A DNA stretch of 31,778 bases from an uncultured Clostridium sp. (GTDB taxonomy: Bacteria; Bacillota_A; Clostridia; TANB77; CAG-508): contig CAJKKA010000008.1 of assembly GCA_905200315.1 (NCBI GenBank), forward strand, positions 1 through 31,778, read 5' to 3'. Position 1 is the stretch's first letter. Every line of letters starts with the position of its first letter. A program made the position numbers and the translations under genes. Below are positions 16,901-26,540 of this stretch, one piece after another. The notes beneath the pieces are model-generated. The model made no database searches. It had not been told where the DNA came from and saw only the letters and a list, made by a program, of their open reading frames with translations.

Positions 16901-17525
16901 TTACAAGTTTCACCTTTTTTTGTTCACTTGCATTTTCTATTTCTTTTTTTAGTTTTTCTGAAAGCTTATCTAAGTCTATTTCTTTAAGTAGTTTTAATAA
17001 AGCTTCTGCTCCCATCTCTGCTTTAAAGCTTCCTCTACCATATTTTTCAATGGCATCTGTGTATTCTTTTTCTGTTAGAACTTGTGCTTTAACTAATCCT
17101 GATGTTCCTTTGTCTGTAACTATATATGATGCAAAATATACAACTTTTTCTAAGTTTCTAGGTGAAATGTCTAACATTAATGCTATTCTACTTGGAATTC
17201 CTTTAAAATACCATATATGTGCTATTGGAGCTGCAAGTTCAATATGCCCCATTCTTTCTCTTCTTACTTTAGATTTTGTAACTTCTACACCACATCTATC
17301 ACATACAATTCCTTTATATCTAACTCTTTTATATTTACCACAATGACATTCCCAGTCTTTTGTAGGTCCAAATATTTTTTCACAGAATAAGCCGTCTTTT
17401 TCTGGTTTTAATGTTCTATAGTTTATAGTTTCTGGTTTTTTTACTTCTCCTTTTGACCATTCTCTTATTTTTTCGTCAGAAGCCAAACCTATTTTAATTT
17501 TTTCCAATACGTTTAATTCTTCCAC
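13998..17525 (-). CDS. rpoC: DNA-directed RNA polymerase beta' subunit
   Basis: Catalytic subunit of RNA polymerase. The 1175 residues are typical of Firmicutes. The N-terminal zinc ribbon has Cys at 60, 62, 75 and 78. The Mg-binding [10 protein letters not shown] motif is near residue 450. The second zinc site shows [13 protein letters not shown], and the trigger-loop region has [20 protein letters not shown]. The start is GTG with AAGGGGG upstream. It follows rpoB after a 198-bp gap and ends at the bidirectional terminator. Confidence 0.98.
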   Translation of the reverse strand: MEELNVLEKIKIGLASDEKIREWSKGEVKKPETINYRTLKPEKDGLFCEKIFGPTKDWECHCGKYKRVRYKGIVCDRCGVEVTKSKVRRERMGHIELAAPIAHIWYFKGIPSRIALMLDISPRNLEKVVYFASYIVTDKGTSGLVKAQVLTEKEYTDAIEKYGRGSFKAEMGAEALLKLLKEIDLDKLSEKLKKEIENASEQKKVKLVKRLDTVEAFRLSGNRPEWMIMNVVPVIPPELRPMVQLDGGRFATSDLNDLYRRVINRNNRLKRLLELGAPEIIVRNEKRMLQESVDALIDNSRRGRPVTGAGNRALKSLSDMLKGKQGRFRQNLLGKRVDYSGRSVIVVGPELKIYQCGVPKEMAVELFKPFVMKELVERGLAHNIKNAKRMVERLRPEVWGILEEVIKDHPVMLNRAPTLHRLGIQAFEPVLVEGRAIKLHPLVCTAFNADFDGDQMAIHLPLTPEAQAEARFLMLSVNNLLKPQDGKPVTVPGLDMILGSYYLTMTLDGELGEGKYFKDPEEAIMAYENHDVGIHAKIFVRVTKEIDGELKTKKIETSVGRILYNQGIPQDLGFIDRKEDPFQYEINFPIMKKNMGDIVERVIRKHGLSEAAEVLDYIKSMGYKYSTLAGVTYSMADVKVPPAKKEILAEADKKVETIRKQYARGLITNDERYQAVISVWEQATKDVSKAMEENFDDLNPVFMMVKSGARGNMNQLRQIAGMRGLMASTTGKAVEIPIKASFAEGLDPLEYFISAHGARKGLSDTALRTADSGYLTRRLVDVSQDIIVREHDCGSHDGIVLCDIKEGNQVIEKLHERLIGRFVIEDLKDPKTGEILVDTKTMITDDIADKIVAAGIEKVKVRSVLGCRSKHGVCQKCYGMGLARREMVNIGEAVGIIAAQSIGEPGTQLTMRTIHSGGVAGVADITQGLPRVEELFEARKPKGLAIITEIDGRVKISEDKKKKEVIITSDDNSKSYTIPFGSKLKVEDGDMVEAGDPLTEGSINPNDILLIKGAEGVYTYLVQEVQKVYRNQGVDINDKHVEVIGRQMLKKVRVEDNGDTDMFPGALIDMYEFEGKNKDAEEKGLRPATGKRVLLGITKAALATESFLSAASFQETTRVLTEAAIKGKVDDLEGLKENVIIGKLIPAGTGMDKYKEIKINTEQELEETTNIETAE

Positions 17526-17667
17526 TATTTTTCCCCCTTGGATTTATTATTTGTATTTGGCTATTTTAAACAATTTGTAAAATTTTCACAGCTGTGCAAT
17601 TCCTTTGGGTTATTTTATAAATTTTTAAAATATTATTTAATTATATTGATGTTAGTAAAATAGATGG

Positions 17668-17722
17668 CAGAAGTTAGAATTTTTATTTTCTAACCTCTTA
17701 CTTCCAATTTCTAACCTCCATT
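17668..17722. repeat. GGTTAGA-type short inverted repeat between rpoB and rpoC
   Basis: AGAAGTTAGAATTTTTATTT then TCTAACCTCTTACTTCCAAT then TTCTAACCTCC. The arms GTTAGAA/TTCTAAC form a hairpin, related to the repeats at 2568 and 4605. It lies directly after the rpoB stop codon. Confidence 0.6.
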
Positions 17723-17723
17723 T

Positions 17724-20700
17724 TTAATAATCTAGATCTTCATCATCTTCTATATTATCTTCTGCTAAGTCATTATCATATACATCTGTTATATCATCTT
17801 CAAAGTCATTTTCGTCTAGTATATCTGAATCTTCAAATAATTCGTCACTATCTTCTAATTCTGATACGTCCTTAGTTTCTTCATCAGCTGGAACATAGTT
17901 CTCTTCTAATTCTTTTTCAAGCAATACTTGTTCTTCTTTTTTCTTCTTTTCTAAGTTAAAGTCTATTCCCTCGTCTATATCTTCTTTTAATTCTATTTCT
18001 TTGTCATTATCAGAATATAAACGTATATCTAATCCTAAAGATTGCAATTCTTTTACTAATACTTTGAAGCTTTCTGGTACTCCTGGTTTTGGAATATTTT
18101 CACCTTTAACAATTGCTTCATAAGTTTTTACCCTTCCTACAACGTCGTCTGATTTTACTGTTAAGATTTCTTGCAACGTATGTGCTGCTCCATATGCTTC
18201 TAATGCCCAAACTTCCATCTCTCCAAAACGTTGTCCACCGAATTGTGCTTTACCTCCAAGTGGTTGTTGTGTAACAAGTGAGTATGGTCCAGTTGAACGA
18301 GCATGTATTTTATCATCAACTAAGTGGTGAAGTTTTAACATATACATAACACCAACTGTTATTGGCTTATCAAACGGATCTCCTGTTCTTCCATCGTAAA
18401 GAATTGTTTTTCCATCTGGTGAAAGTCCAGATTCTTTTAATAATTCGACAATCTCTTCTTCACTTGCACCATCAAATACTGGTGTAGCAACTTTCCATCC
18501 TAGAGCTTTTGCGGCTCCTCCTAAGTGAACCTCTAATACTTGACCTAAATTCATACGAGAAGGCACACCCAATGGGTTTAGTAAGATATCTACTGGTGTA
18601 CCATCTGGTAAGAATGGCATATCTTCTTCTGGTAATATTCTTGAAATAACACCTTTGTTACCATGACGTCCAGCTATTTTATCTCCAACTGATATTTTTC
18701 TTTTTGTTGCTATATAACATCTTATAATTTGATTTACTCCAGGTCCTAATTCGTCTGAATTTTCTCTAGTAAATATTTTTACATCTACTATTGTTCCTGC
18801 TTCTCCATGTGGTACTCTAAGTGATGTATCTCTTACTTCCCTAGCTTTTTCACCAAAGATAGCTCTTAAAAGTCTTTCTTCAGCTGTAAGTTCTGTTTCT
18901 CCTTTTGGAGTAACTTTTCCTACTAATATATCTCCTGGTCTAACTTCTGCACCTATTCTTATTATACCTGTTTCGTCTAAGTCTTTTAAACTGTCTTCAC
19001 CAACGTTTGGTATATCTCTTGTTATTTCTTCTGGTCCTAATTTTGTATCTCTACATTCACAGTCATATTCTTCAATGTGTATAGATGTATAAACATCTTC
19101 CTTAACAAGTCTTTCATTTATAAGAATAGCATCTTCGTAGTTATATCCTTCCCATGTTGAGAATGCTACTAAAACGTTTTTACCAAGTGCCATTTCTCCA
19201 TTTTGTGTTGATGGTCCATCTGCTATGCAATCTCCTTTTTTAACTTTTTCACCTTTAACAACAATTGGTCTTTGGTTTATACATGTACCACCATTTGTTC
19301 TTTTAAATTTTAAAAGTTTATGTTTCTTTGTTTGTCCATTGTTATACTTAACTGTAATACAATCTCCCGTAACATTTTCTATTACACCATCGTCTTCAGC
19401 TAATATTAATATTCCAGAGTCTTTTGCTGCTCTATATTCCATTCCAGTTCCAACTATTGGTGAATCTGTAATCATAAGTGGAACAGCTTGACGTTGCATG
19501 TTTGCACCCATAAGTGAACGTTTAGCATCATCATGCTCTAAGAATGGTATCATGGCTGCACCAATTGAAACTAATTGTTTTGGTGAAACATCCATATAAT
19601 CTACTTTATTTTTGTCTACTTCTATAATTTCATTTAAGTATCTAACTTTTATTCTGTCATTTATAAATTCATTGTTTTCGTTTAATGGTTCTGTTGCTTC
19701 TGCTACATAATGTCCATCTTCTGCATCTGCACTCATGTATTCTACTACATCTGTTACTTGATGTGTATCCATATTTACTTTTCTATATGGTGCTTCTATA
19801 AATCCATATTCATTTATAGTTGCAAATGATGAAAGTGCTGATATAAGTCCAATGTTTGGTCCTTCTGGAGATTCTATTGGACATAATCTTGAATAGTGTG
19901 TATAGTGAATATCACGTACTTCGAATCCAGCTCTTTCTCTTGAAAGTCCTCCAGGTCCTAATGCAGAAATTCTTCTTTTATGAGTTAACTCTGAAAGTGG
20001 GTTTGTTTGATCCATAAATTGTGATAATTGTGAACTTCCAAAGAATTCTCTAATTGAAGATGTAATTGGTTTTGTATTTATTAATGTTTGTGGTGTTATT
20101 ACATCTAAGTCTTGTATTGTCATTCTTTCACGAACAACTCTTTCAAGTCTCGTTAAACCAATTCTAAATTGATTTTGTAATAATTCTCCAACACATCTTA
20201 TACGTCTATTACCTAAGTGGTCAATATCATCTATATATCCAATTCCATGTTCTAAGTTTAATAAATAGTTAACTGAAGCTAAAATATCTTCTGTTGTTAC
20301 ATGTTTTGGTACTAATTCTGTATATCTTTCTTTTAATGCTTTTACTAATTCTTTTGAATCTGTATTTTCTATAATATTTTTAAGAACTTCATAGTTAACC
20401 ATTTCTTTAATATGTAAAGAACTAATATCAACATCTGTTAATACTTTGTGAATGTTAACTGTTCCATTTCCTATTACTTTAACAGGTTTATCATTAACTT
20501 TTAAATCTACTGAATTAATTCCAGCATTTTGAATTTCTTCTGCTATTTCTTTTGTTATAACATTGTCTTTTTCTACTAAAACTTCTCCTGTTTCAGGATT
20601 TATTATATCTGCATAAGCAACTCTTCCTGAAATTCTACTTGCTATACTCAATTTCTTATTAAACTTATATCTACCAACTTTTGCTAAGTCATATCTTCTA

Positions 20701-21482
20701 TCATCAAATAGTAGTCCATTAAACAAGTTTCTTGCAGCTTCTACTGTTGGTAATTCTCCAGGTCTTAATTTTTTGTATATTTCAATTAATGCTTCATCTG
20801 TAGTTCTAACAGTATCTTTTTGCATTGTTGCTTTTAATTTTTCTTCATCTCCAAAGAATGCTAAAATTTGTTCATCTGTTTCTAAACCTAATGCTCTTAA
20901 TAGAACTGTTACAGGTAGTTTTCTTGTTCTATCAACACGAGTATAGAATACATTGTTACTATCTGTTTCATATTCTAGCCATGCACCACGAATTGGCATA
21001 ACAGTTGAAGTATACAATTTTTTACCTACTTTATCATAACTTTCTGCATAGTAACATCCTGGTGAACGAACTAATTGGCTTACTACAACTCTCTCTGCAC
21101 CATTTATTACAAATGTTCCACTTTCAGTCATAAGTGGGAAATCTCCTAAATAGATTTCTTGCTCTTTAATTTCACCTGTTTCACGGTTAATTAATCTAAC
21201 TTTAACATGTAGTCTTGTAGAATATGTTGCATCTCTTTCTTTTGCTTCTTCCAAAGAATACTTTGTTTTTTCTTCCATGTAATAATCGAAAAATTCAAGA
21301 ACTAAATTTCCTGAGTAGTCAATAATTGGTGATATATCTTTTAAAACTTCTCCTAACCCTTCTTCTATAAACCAATCGTAAGAATCCTTTTGTACTTTAA
21401 TAAGGTTTGGCATATCGATATAATCGCCAACTTTCGCAAACGTTTTACGTGTGCATTTTTCGTGTTTAATATCTTTAACCAC
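17724..21482 (-). CDS. rpoB: DNA-directed RNA polymerase beta subunit
   Basis: Second large subunit of RNA polymerase, forming much of the catalytic cleft and the rifampicin pocket. At 1252 residues it is full length. Family blocks are clear: [20 protein letters not shown] and [20 protein letters not shown] (rifampicin cluster), then [20 protein letters not shown] and [20 protein letters not shown]. The last ~70 residues form an acidic Asp/Glu-rich tail. The start is GTG with GAGGTGA seven bases upstream. Upstream there is no rplJ-rplL, the usual neighbours; rpoBC here has its own promoter region and a long leader. Confidence 0.98.
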   Translation of the reverse strand: MVKDIKHEKCTRKTFAKVGDYIDMPNLIKVQKDSYDWFIEEGLGEVLKDISPIIDYSGNLVLEFFDYYMEEKTKYSLEEAKERDATYSTRLHVKVRLINRETGEIKEQEIYLGDFPLMTESGTFVINGAERVVVSQLVRSPGCYYAESYDKVGKKLYTSTVMPIRGAWLEYETDSNNVFYTRVDRTRKLPVTVLLRALGLETDEQILAFFGDEEKLKATMQKDTVRTTDEALIEIYKKLRPGELPTVEAARNLFNGLLFDDRRYDLAKVGRYKFNKKLSIASRISGRVAYADIINPETGEVLVEKDNVITKEIAEEIQNAGINSVDLKVNDKPVKVIGNGTVNIHKVLTDVDISSLHIKEMVNYEVLKNIIENTDSKELVKALKERYTELVPKHVTTEDILASVNYLLNLEHGIGYIDDIDHLGNRRIRCVGELLQNQFRIGLTRLERVVRERMTIQDLDVITPQTLINTKPITSSIREFFGSSQLSQFMDQTNPLSELTHKRRISALGPGGLSRERAGFEVRDIHYTHYSRLCPIESPEGPNIGLISALSSFATINEYGFIEAPYRKVNMDTHQVTDVVEYMSADAEDGHYVAEATEPLNENNEFINDRIKVRYLNEIIEVDKNKVDYMDVSPKQLVSIGAAMIPFLEHDDAKRSLMGANMQRQAVPLMITDSPIVGTGMEYRAAKDSGILILAEDDGVIENVTGDCITVKYNNGQTKKHKLLKFKRTNGGTCINQRPIVVKGEKVKKGDCIADGPSTQNGEMALGKNVLVAFSTWEGYNYEDAILINERLVKEDVYTSIHIEEYDCECRDTKLGPEEITRDIPNVGEDSLKDLDETGIIRIGAEVRPGDILVGKVTPKGETELTAEERLLRAIFGEKAREVRDTSLRVPHGEAGTIVDVKIFTRENSDELGPGVNQIIRCYIATKRKISVGDKIAGRHGNKGVISRILPEEDMPFLPDGTPVDILLNPLGVPSRMNLGQVLEVHLGGAAKALGWKVATPVFDGASEEEIVELLKESGLSPDGKTILYDGRTGDPFDKPITVGVMYMLKLHHLVDDKIHARSTGPYSLVTQQPLGGKAQFGGQRFGEMEVWALEAYGAAHTLQEILTVKSDDVVGRVKTYEAIVKGENIPKPGVPESFKVLVKELQSLGLDIRLYSDNDKEIELKEDIDEGIDFNLEKKKKEEQVLLEKELEENYVPADEETKDVSELEDSDELFEDSDILDENDFEDDITDVYDNDLAEDNIEDDEDLDY

Positions 21483-21828
21483 TTTAAAATCACCTCAAAA
21501 ATATATTTAAGCAGATTTGAAAAAATTTTAGCAATTACTTGCTTTTATATGAACGTTTAAAAAGTCCTTCTTAAATATTAATTCCTTTACTTAAAAAAAT
21601 AAATACTGCCCTAATTTAATTTTTTAAATACTTTCCTTAATTTTAATTCCTCTTTTTAAACAAATATAAACATTGAATTTAAGGTAACAACAAAAAGGTA
21701 GTTCAATTTATGTAAAAAATTAATCCTACCTTTTATTAAATTTATAAATTATTTCTAAAATATTTTATTTATTTTAATCACCTTTATTTTTTATTATTAA
21801 TATTACGTTTTATAAACGTCAAAATATC
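21483..21828 (-). promoter_or_regulatory. Long rpoB 5' leader with attenuator-like hairpin
   Basis: From the likely start site near 21828 the leader is about 345 nt. At 21693-21734 it holds the perfect 9-bp stem AAAAGGTAG/CTACCTTTT followed by TGTTGTT, which resembles a terminator. Several purine-rich, ribosome-site-like stretches follow but no convincing small gene. I recognise no known leader family. Confidence 0.5.
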
Positions 21829-21834
21829 TTTTAT

Positions 21835-21864
21835 ATATTACCATATTTTACAGTATTATGTCAA
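21835..21864 (-). promoter_or_regulatory. Sigma-A-type promoter for rpoBC
   Basis: TTGACA, 18-base spacer, TAATAT on the minus strand. A second weaker candidate (TTGACG-17-TAATAA, 21794-21822) lies downstream and overlaps the palindrome ACGTTT-N3-AAACGT at 21805-21819. Confidence 0.7.
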
Positions 21865-21950
21865 TGTTTTATTGATATTTTTTTTATTTTGTTGCTTTAA
21901 TTTTTTGAACTTGATTTTTGTTGCCATATGACAAATATATTTGTTTTGAA

Positions 21951-22116
21951 ATACCGCGTAAGCGACCAAACGAGCAGATTTCTCTGCGAATGCGATTTGG
22001 AGCAATCTTCATTTTTTTAATTTATATATTATTAATGAAAATATAGAAATTAATTTTATGAAAAAAATAATTGCGTGCTAAATGGTCTATAGGCCATTTT
22101 CAATTCCGAAGATTGC
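21951..22116. repeat. Palindromic intergenic element
   Basis: Arms GCAATCTTC (22002-22010) and GAAGATTGC (22108-22116) bracket about 100 bases. Inside is a near-perfect palindrome AAATGGTCTATAGGCCATTT (22080-22099). Just left are GC-richer bases with a GCAGA-TTTC-TCTGC hairpin. No gene is seen. Confidence 0.45.
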
Positions 22117-22148
22117 GACACCAAGGTATAAAAAACAATTTATTTGTC
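22115..22148 (+). repeat. GCGACACCAAG repeat, copy 1
   Basis: GCGACACCAAGGTATAAAAA followed by ACAATTTATTT. It recurs with one change at 23076-23106. Confidence 0.75.
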
Positions 22149-22174
22149 ATTTACTAATTAAAAACATTATTTTA

Positions 22175-22201
22175 GGGCGGACAGAGGCGTCCGCCCCTAC
22201 A
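22175..22201 (+). repeat. Interspersed hairpin repeat, GGGCGGAC type
   Basis: Perfect 8-bp stem GGGCGGAC/GTCCGCCC around AGAGGC, followed by CCTACA. Nearest to a consensus of this type. Confidence 0.9.
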
Positions 22202-22313
22202 TTCAAAAATTTTACAATTCCTTTGCTATTTTTTTTATTTTGTTGTAAAATGATTATATTGATGACAATAATATTTGAAAATAGTTAAAAATAATTGTTT
22301 TTAGGAGGACAAA

Positions 22314-22862
22314 ATGAAAAAGAAACATTTTTTTATTTTAATATTTATTATAATTTTAATTATTGTGCTTGCTTTTGCTAGCCATAAAATTTATCAAACT
22401 TATTTTTGTTCAACGGATATCTCATCTTATGATAATAGCTTTAAACTTACAATTCCAAATAGAATAAAGTATAAAATAAAAGAATCTAGTGAGCAAAATT
22501 ATACTTTAGATTTATATTCTGTTAAAGATGAAATGTTTTTATATAGTACAGTTATAGATAAAAAAACCGAGATTAATTTAGAAGAAACAGTTAAAAATGA
22601 AAAAGAAAATGTTAGCAAAACACTTTCAAATTTTAATAATATTTTGGATGTTCAAAAAATATCAATACAAAATTATAATTCATATAAATATAGCTATACA
22701 TATTCTGATTCAGACTACGGAAAAGATTTATACGCTGAAATTGTTTGGATTGAAACAGATTCTAAAATTTATGTTTTAGATTTAGAAGTTATAACAAAAA
22801 ATATGAACAAATATAAAACACTTTTCGAAAAAATTGAAAGTAGTTTTATAGAAAATAAATAG
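22314..22862 (+). CDS. Small membrane-anchored extracytoplasmic protein of unknown function
   Basis: 182 residues, ATG preceded by AGGAGGACAAA. A basic start and one hydrophobic segment (about 6-24) act as anchor or signal peptide. There is no lipobox Cys at the right place. The remaining ~150 residues are polar with alternating beta strands and one helix, ending in a YKTLFEKIESSF helix. That layout recalls small PsbP/Mog1-like secreted proteins of Firmicutes, but I cannot see a diagnostic motif. It stands alone on the plus strand between rpoB and exonuclease III, both on the other strand, and is flanked by interspersed repeats. Confidence 0.8.
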   Translation: MKKKHFFILIFIIILIIVLAFASHKIYQTYFCSTDISSYDNSFKLTIPNRIKYKIKESSEQNYTLDLYSVKDEMFLYSTVIDKKTEINLEETVKNEKENVSKTLSNFNNILDVQKISIQNYNSYKYSYTYSDSDYGKDLYAEIVWIETDSKIYVLDLEVITKNMNKYKTLFEKIESSFIENK

Positions 22863-22869
22863 TTGCTTC

Positions 22870-22966
22870 GCCACACGGGTCGTCGAGCATTTCGGAGTTG
22901 TTCGAACGTATGTGAGATTACAAATCCGTTATACCTTTAGGTACGCCGACCCCTACAACATTTGAC
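22870..22966 (+). repeat. Interspersed hairpin repeat split by a 54-bp insert
   Basis: Left part GGGTCGTCGAG (22877-22887) and right part ACGCCGACCCCTACAACATT then TGAC (22943-22966) together make a normal GGGTCG-type copy. About 54 unrelated bases (22888-22941) sit between them. Confidence 0.7.
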
Positions 22967-23015
22967 GATAATATTTTTATAAAACATAATTATAATAAAC
23001 TTACTTTTTCCATAC

Positions 23016-23047
23016 GCGGGCGGACAGAGGCGTCCGCCCCTACAACG
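23016..23047 (+). repeat. Interspersed hairpin repeat, GGGCGGAC type
   Basis: GCGGGCGGACAGAGGCGTCC then GCCCCTACAACG, with a perfect 8-bp stem, in the gap after exonuclease III. Confidence 0.9.
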
Positions 23048-23075
23048 ATTTAAATCAATTTTTTTAATATAAGCT

Positions 23076-23106
23076 TGCGACACCAAGATATAAAAAACAA
23101 TTTATT
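23076..23106 (+). repeat. GCGACACCAAG repeat, copy 2
   Basis: GCGACACCAAGATATAAAAA followed by ACAATTTATTT, matching 22115-22148. It abuts the stop codon of the exonuclease gene. Confidence 0.75.
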
Positions 23107-23108
23107 TA

Positions 23109-23864
23109 TTAAATTTTTATTTCAAGTCCCACTGGGCAGTGATCGCTACCTAGTATTTCTGTATATATTGTTGCTTCTTTTATTTGTGTTTCTATTGATT
23201 TTGATACTATAAAATAATCTATTCTCCATCCAGCATTTTTTTCTCTTGCATGAAACATATATGACCACCAACTATATATATTTTCTTTTTCAGGATATAA
23301 ATATCTAAAACTATCTGTAAACCCACTTTTTAATAATTCTGTCATTTTATTTCTTTCTTCATCTGTAAATCCTGCATTGTGTCTGTTTGTTTTTGGATTT
23401 TTTAAATCTATTTCTTCATGAGCCACATTTAAATCTCCGCACATAATTACTGGCTTGGTTTCATTTAATTTAAGTAAATATTTTCTAAATTCATCTTCCC
23501 ATACCATTCTATATTCTAAACGTTCTAACTCTCTTTTTGAGTTTGGAGTATATACATTAACCATATAGAATTTATCAAATTCTAAAGTTATTACTCTTCC
23601 TTCTTTATCGTGTTCTTCAATTCCAATTCCATAAAATACCTTTAATGGTTTTACTTTTGTAAAAATTGCTGTTCCTGAATATCCTTTTTTCTCTGCACTA
23701 TTCCAATATTGATAATATCCTTCTAGTTTTAATTCTATTTGTCCTTCCTGCATTTTTGTTTCTTGAATACAAAATATATCTGCATTTTCTTTATTAAAAA
23801 AATCTAAAAAACCTTTATTTAAGCATGCTCTTATACCATTTACATTCCACGAAATTAATTTCAT
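23109..23864 (-). CDS. xth: Exodeoxyribonuclease III / AP endonuclease
   Basis: Cuts DNA at abasic sites and trims 3' ends in base-excision repair. 251 residues, standard for the ExoA/XthA family. Motifs in order: SWNVNGIRACLNKGF (start), IFCIQETKMQ (metal-binding Glu), YMVNVYTPNS, MCGDLNVAHEEID, WRIDYFIVSK and the terminal GSDHCPVGLEI (catalytic His). The ATG is preceded by AGGAGGAAG. It is likely a single-gene transcript, because repeats surround it and the next gene ends in its own terminator. Confidence 0.97.
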   Translation of the reverse strand: MKLISWNVNGIRACLNKGFLDFFNKENADIFCIQETKMQEGQIELKLEGYYQYWNSAEKKGYSGTAIFTKVKPLKVFYGIGIEEHDKEGRVITLEFDKFYMVNVYTPNSKRELERLEYRMVWEDEFRKYLLKLNETKPVIMCGDLNVAHEEIDLKNPKTNRHNAGFTDEERNKMTELLKSGFTDSFRYLYPEKENIYSWWSYMFHAREKNAGWRIDYFIVSKSIETQIKEATIYTEILGSDHCPVGLEIKI

Positions 23865-24046
23865 CTCTTCCTCCTATAAAAATACATTATGCAATTATTT
23901 ATATAATAAAAATATATTAAAATCAAGTGTCTTCGCACCCTCCCCTGCAATATATGATATTAATTTTACAATTTCTTTTAATACGTAATGCCGCCGAGGA
24001 ATTGAATAAATTTCATTATAATTATGTTTTTTTATTTTATTTTTAA

Positions 24047-24083
24047 CGGGTCGTCGAGGACGCCGACCCCTACAACATTTGAC
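24047..24083 (+). repeat. Interspersed hairpin repeat, GGGTCG type
   Basis: CGGGTCGTCGAGGACGCCGA then CCCCTACAACATTTGAC, a near-consensus copy. Confidence 0.9.
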
Positions 24084-24113
24084 GTCAGTTTTTATAATAC
24101 CAAAAACATTTTC

Positions 24114-24140
24114 AGGCGGTCAGAGACGTCCGCCCCCTAC
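24114..24140 (+). repeat. Interspersed hairpin repeat, GGGCGGAC type
   Basis: AGGCGGTCAGAGACGTCCGC then CCCCTAC. It is followed by a 21-base tail (24152-24172) identical to 29445-29465. Confidence 0.8.
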
Positions 24141-24166
24141 ATTCCAAATGAAAATTTCCTATAATA

Positions 24167-24194
24167 TAAAAAATCCGCATAAGCGGATTTTTTA
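24167..24194 (-). terminator. Rho-independent terminator of the 3D/G5 protein gene
   Basis: AAATCCGC-TTAT-GCGGATTT hairpin followed by TTTA on the minus strand, immediately after the stop codon. Confidence 0.92.
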
Positions 24195-25211
24195 TTATTG
24201 ATATATATAACACTCTAAATTTCTTCTACCAAAATTTATACATTCATTATATGTTGACATATATACGTCAATTCTATTATTTGTTATTGCTCCACCTCTG
24301 TCTTGAACAACGAACCATCCTCCATTTGGTTTATTTTGGAAATATGGTATATATATAATTGTTCCAACTGGGTATGATTTTCCTGCAGCTAATGTATACC
24401 ATGAACTTGCTTTAGAACCTGATGATGTAACTCCATATCCTGAAGAACCTGCACTTTTTCCACAAGTTGATGCTGTATATGCTGACATATTCATTGTTTT
24501 TACTACTGGTGTTTTTCCTTCAACTTTTGCAGCCAATCCAGATTTTGAACTACTTGCTGGATTTTCAGTTGTTTTTGTTTCTGTTCTAGATACCTCAGAT
24601 CTGTTTGTTGTTTTAGATTTTACTTGTATTACTTTATTTACTGGTTCTTGAACAACAACTTCTGATATTTTTGTTCTTTCTATTTCTGCATTATTTTGGT
24701 ATTTTACTTTATAAGTAACTTCTTTAATACCCTCTTTTCCTTCTTGAAGAACTCTATCTGTTGTTTCTGTTGATGAATTTGAAACATCTTTTGTTATTGT
24801 TTCAAATGGAATTGGCTCTTGAACAACTTCAATTTTTTCTGTTACAGTTGCATATGCATTTTTTATTTCTTCTTCTGAAATATTAGTTGTTGTTTCTGCT
24901 GTTTCTACAACTTTTTCTTCTTCAGATTTATTTAAAATTTTTATTGTTCTATTTTCTCCAATTTCATCTTCAAGAGATGGTTCAACCTTTTCTTCTGGTA
25001 AAACTACTATATGATTATCTTCTAATATTTCTGAAACTTTAGTTTTTGTTGTAACTGTTGTCATTTCATAATTGTTTGAAGATATAATTTTTACTTTGCT
25101 TAATTTAGTATTTGCTGCAAAAGCACACAAACCAAATAAAATAATTAAACTTAATGTTATCCCTAGCACTCTTTTAATTGCTAATTGTTTCTTTTTTCTT
25201 TTACTAATCAT
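24195..25211 (-). CDS. YabE-like cell-wall protein: DUF348, G5 and 3D domains
   Basis: Secreted or anchored protein expected to act on peptidoglycan, as in the Rpf/Sps-like YabE family. The start is the ATG at 25211, preceded by AAGGAGGTAAAA, giving 338 residues. An anchor (about 11-31) is followed by one DUF348 repeat (about 33-90), a spacer with EEEKVVETAETTT, a G5 domain (about 130-205) and a Ser/Thr-rich linker. The C-terminal 3D domain has MSAYTAS, PVGTIIYIPYF, VVQDRGGAI and NRIDVYM, with the Asp residues of the 3D signature. It follows tatD, as in Bacillus. A consensus promoter stands 20 nt ahead of the start codon. Confidence 0.9.
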   Translation of the reverse strand: MISKRKKKQLAIKRVLGITLSLIILFGLCAFAANTKLSKVKIISSNNYEMTTVTTKTKVSEILEDNHIVVLPEEKVEPSLEDEIGENRTIKILNKSEEEKVVETAETTTNISEEEIKNAYATVTEKIEVVQEPIPFETITKDVSNSSTETTDRVLQEGKEGIKEVTYKVKYQNNAEIERTKISEVVVQEPVNKVIQVKSKTTNRSEVSRTETKTTENPASSSKSGLAAKVEGKTPVVKTMNMSAYTASTCGKSAGSSGYGVTSSGSKASSWYTLAAGKSYPVGTIIYIPYFQNKPNGGWFVVQDRGGAITNNRIDVYMSTYNECINFGRRNLECYIYQ

Positions 25212-25236
25212 TTTTACCTCCTTAGGCAACAAATGT

Positions 25237-25265
25237 ATTATATCGTATTTTCTTTGTTGTGTCAA
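25237..25265 (-). promoter_or_regulatory. Consensus sigma-A promoter for the 3D/G5 gene
   Basis: TTGACA, 17-base spacer, TATAAT on the minus strand: both hexamers match consensus exactly. The leader would be only about 20 nt. Confidence 0.93.
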
Positions 25266-25373
25266 ATTTTCAAAATATTTGTTTTCAAAAAGTCACAAAT
25301 TCCTCTATTTCCGTAGATTGTCCTCTTCCTTTTTTGTAACTTTTTTTATTATTTTATGATTGTTTTTACCAAT

Positions 25374-26144
25374 TTATTCCTTTATTTGAAAAATTTTAAT
25401 TGCATTTTCAAAAGTTTTATTTGCAACTTCTTCTGAAGGAATATTTTTTACTTCAGCTATCTTGTTTATAATAAATTCTAAATTTCTAGAATCGTTACGG
25501 GTACCTCTCTTTGGTTCTGGTGCTAAATATGGACTATCTGTTTCTACAAGCATTTTTTCAATAGGAACAATTTCTATTATTTCACTTGCATTTTTTGAAT
25601 TTTTGAATGTACATGTACCTCCAAAAGCTATATATAAACCTGCTTCTAATCCTGTTTCTACTAAGTCTTTATTAAATGGACAACAATGTAAAATTCCACC
25701 ACTCTTCAATTTACATTTTTTTAATATATTTATGGTGTCTTGAATTGCCTCTCTTGTATGAATTATAATTGGTAATTTTAGTTTATTAGCTATATCTATT
25801 TGTTTTAAAAACACTTCTTTTTGCAATTCTTTATTTTCTTTATCCCAATGGTAATCTAAACCGATTTCTCCAATTGCAACTACTTTATCATTTTGAGCTA
25901 ATTTTTCTATTTCTTTTATTTGTTCTATATATTCTTCTTTTATTTCGCTTGGATGTATTCCACAACTAGCATATATAAAATTATGTGTATTTGCAAGTTC
26001 TATTGATTTTTTGCTTGTATCAATATCACAACCTACATTTACATATTTTTTTACTCCAAAATCATATATTTTTTTTAATAAATCTTCTCTATCTTCATCA
26101 AATTTTGCATCATCATAATGTGCATGTGTATCAAAAATTTTCAT
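25374..26144 (-). CDS. tatD: TatD-family metal-dependent DNase
   Basis: Metal-dependent hydrolase with nuclease activity in characterised members. Start at the ATG at 26144, where the family's MKIFDTHAHYDD begins. The upstream GTG would overlap acpS. 256 residues. Metal ligands are seen in DTHAHYDD (HxH), GEIGLDYHWD (Glu), IIHTREA (His), LHCCPF (His) and LVETDSPYLAPEP (Asp). It lies 10 bases after acpS, probably in one operon, with the yabE-like gene next. Confidence 0.95.
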   Translation of the reverse strand: MKIFDTHAHYDDAKFDEDREDLLKKIYDFGVKKYVNVGCDIDTSKKSIELANTHNFIYASCGIHPSEIKEEYIEQIKEIEKLAQNDKVVAIGEIGLDYHWDKENKELQKEVFLKQIDIANKLKLPIIIHTREAIQDTINILKKCKLKSGGILHCCPFNKDLVETGLEAGLYIAFGGTCTFKNSKNASEIIEIVPIEKMLVETDSPYLAPEPKRGTRNDSRNLEFIINKIAEVKNIPSEEVANKTFENAIKIFQIKE

Positions 26145-26154
26145 TTTTCGCCTC

Positions 26155-26529
26155 TTATCCTTCACAAGTTACAACTACCATTGCAACTGCATATTCTTTA
26201 CAATGGGAAATACTAATATCTATATTGTTTATTCCTTCAACTTTTTTCTTTAAATTTACAGCAGGTCTTAAATTTTCATCATTTATAATTTCTATATCTT
26301 TCCATTCTATTTGATATTTGCTTTGTAATTTTATTGAAATTGCTTTGAACACTGCTTCTTTTGATGCAAATCTTGCAGCATAATGCTGGTACTTTTGTTT
26401 TCCTCTTGCTTCACAGTATTCTATTTCTTTTTCAGTGTATATTCTATTTATAAATAGGTCGTTCATTTTCTCAATAGATTCTTTTATTCTTTCTATTTCT
26501 ATTATATCTGTTCCGCAATATATATTCAT
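26155..26529 (-). CDS. acpS: Holo-[acyl-carrier-protein] synthase
   Basis: Moves 4'-phosphopantetheine from CoA to acyl carrier protein. The start is the ATG at 26529 with AAAGGGAGAAACA upstream, giving 124 residues, the usual size. Motifs: YCGTDIIEIERI (Mg-binding Asp), RFASKEAVFKAI (Glu/Lys active site) and DISISHCKEYAVAMV. It starts 11 bases after the stop of the unknown tail-anchored protein gene and is followed closely by tatD. Confidence 0.95.
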   Translation of the reverse strand: MNIYCGTDIIEIERIKESIEKMNDLFINRIYTEKEIEYCEARGKQKYQHYAARFASKEAVFKAISIKLQSKYQIEWKDIEIINDENLRPAVNLKKKVEGINNIDISISHCKEYAVAMVVVTCEG

Positions 26530-26540
26530 TGTTTCTCCCT

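Larger units (their letters stand above)
23865..24166. other. Gene-free stretch with two hairpin repeats
   Basis: Besides the repeats at 24047 and 24114, it holds an AT-rich stretch (24008-24027) that reads in reverse like the tails of the 7218 and 22870 repeat copies, and a CTTCGCACCCTCCCCTGCAA fragment at 23930-23949. No gene is visible. Confidence 0.5.

Noticed and set aside
16567..17346. 259-codon plus-strand frame opposite rpoC
   Set aside because: It lies antisense to well-conserved rpoC codons and is a shadow of them.
2375..25320. CTACGGAA octamer beside GTTAC hairpins (2380, 4758, 25310)
   Set aside because: Copies are short and their surroundings differ, and one more lies within tilS coding sequence. 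Too weak to call a family.
25212..25373. c-di-AMP (ydaO-type) riboswitch before the 3D/G5 gene
   Set aside because: The promoter leaves only about 20 nt of leader, and no ydaO-type sequence is visible.
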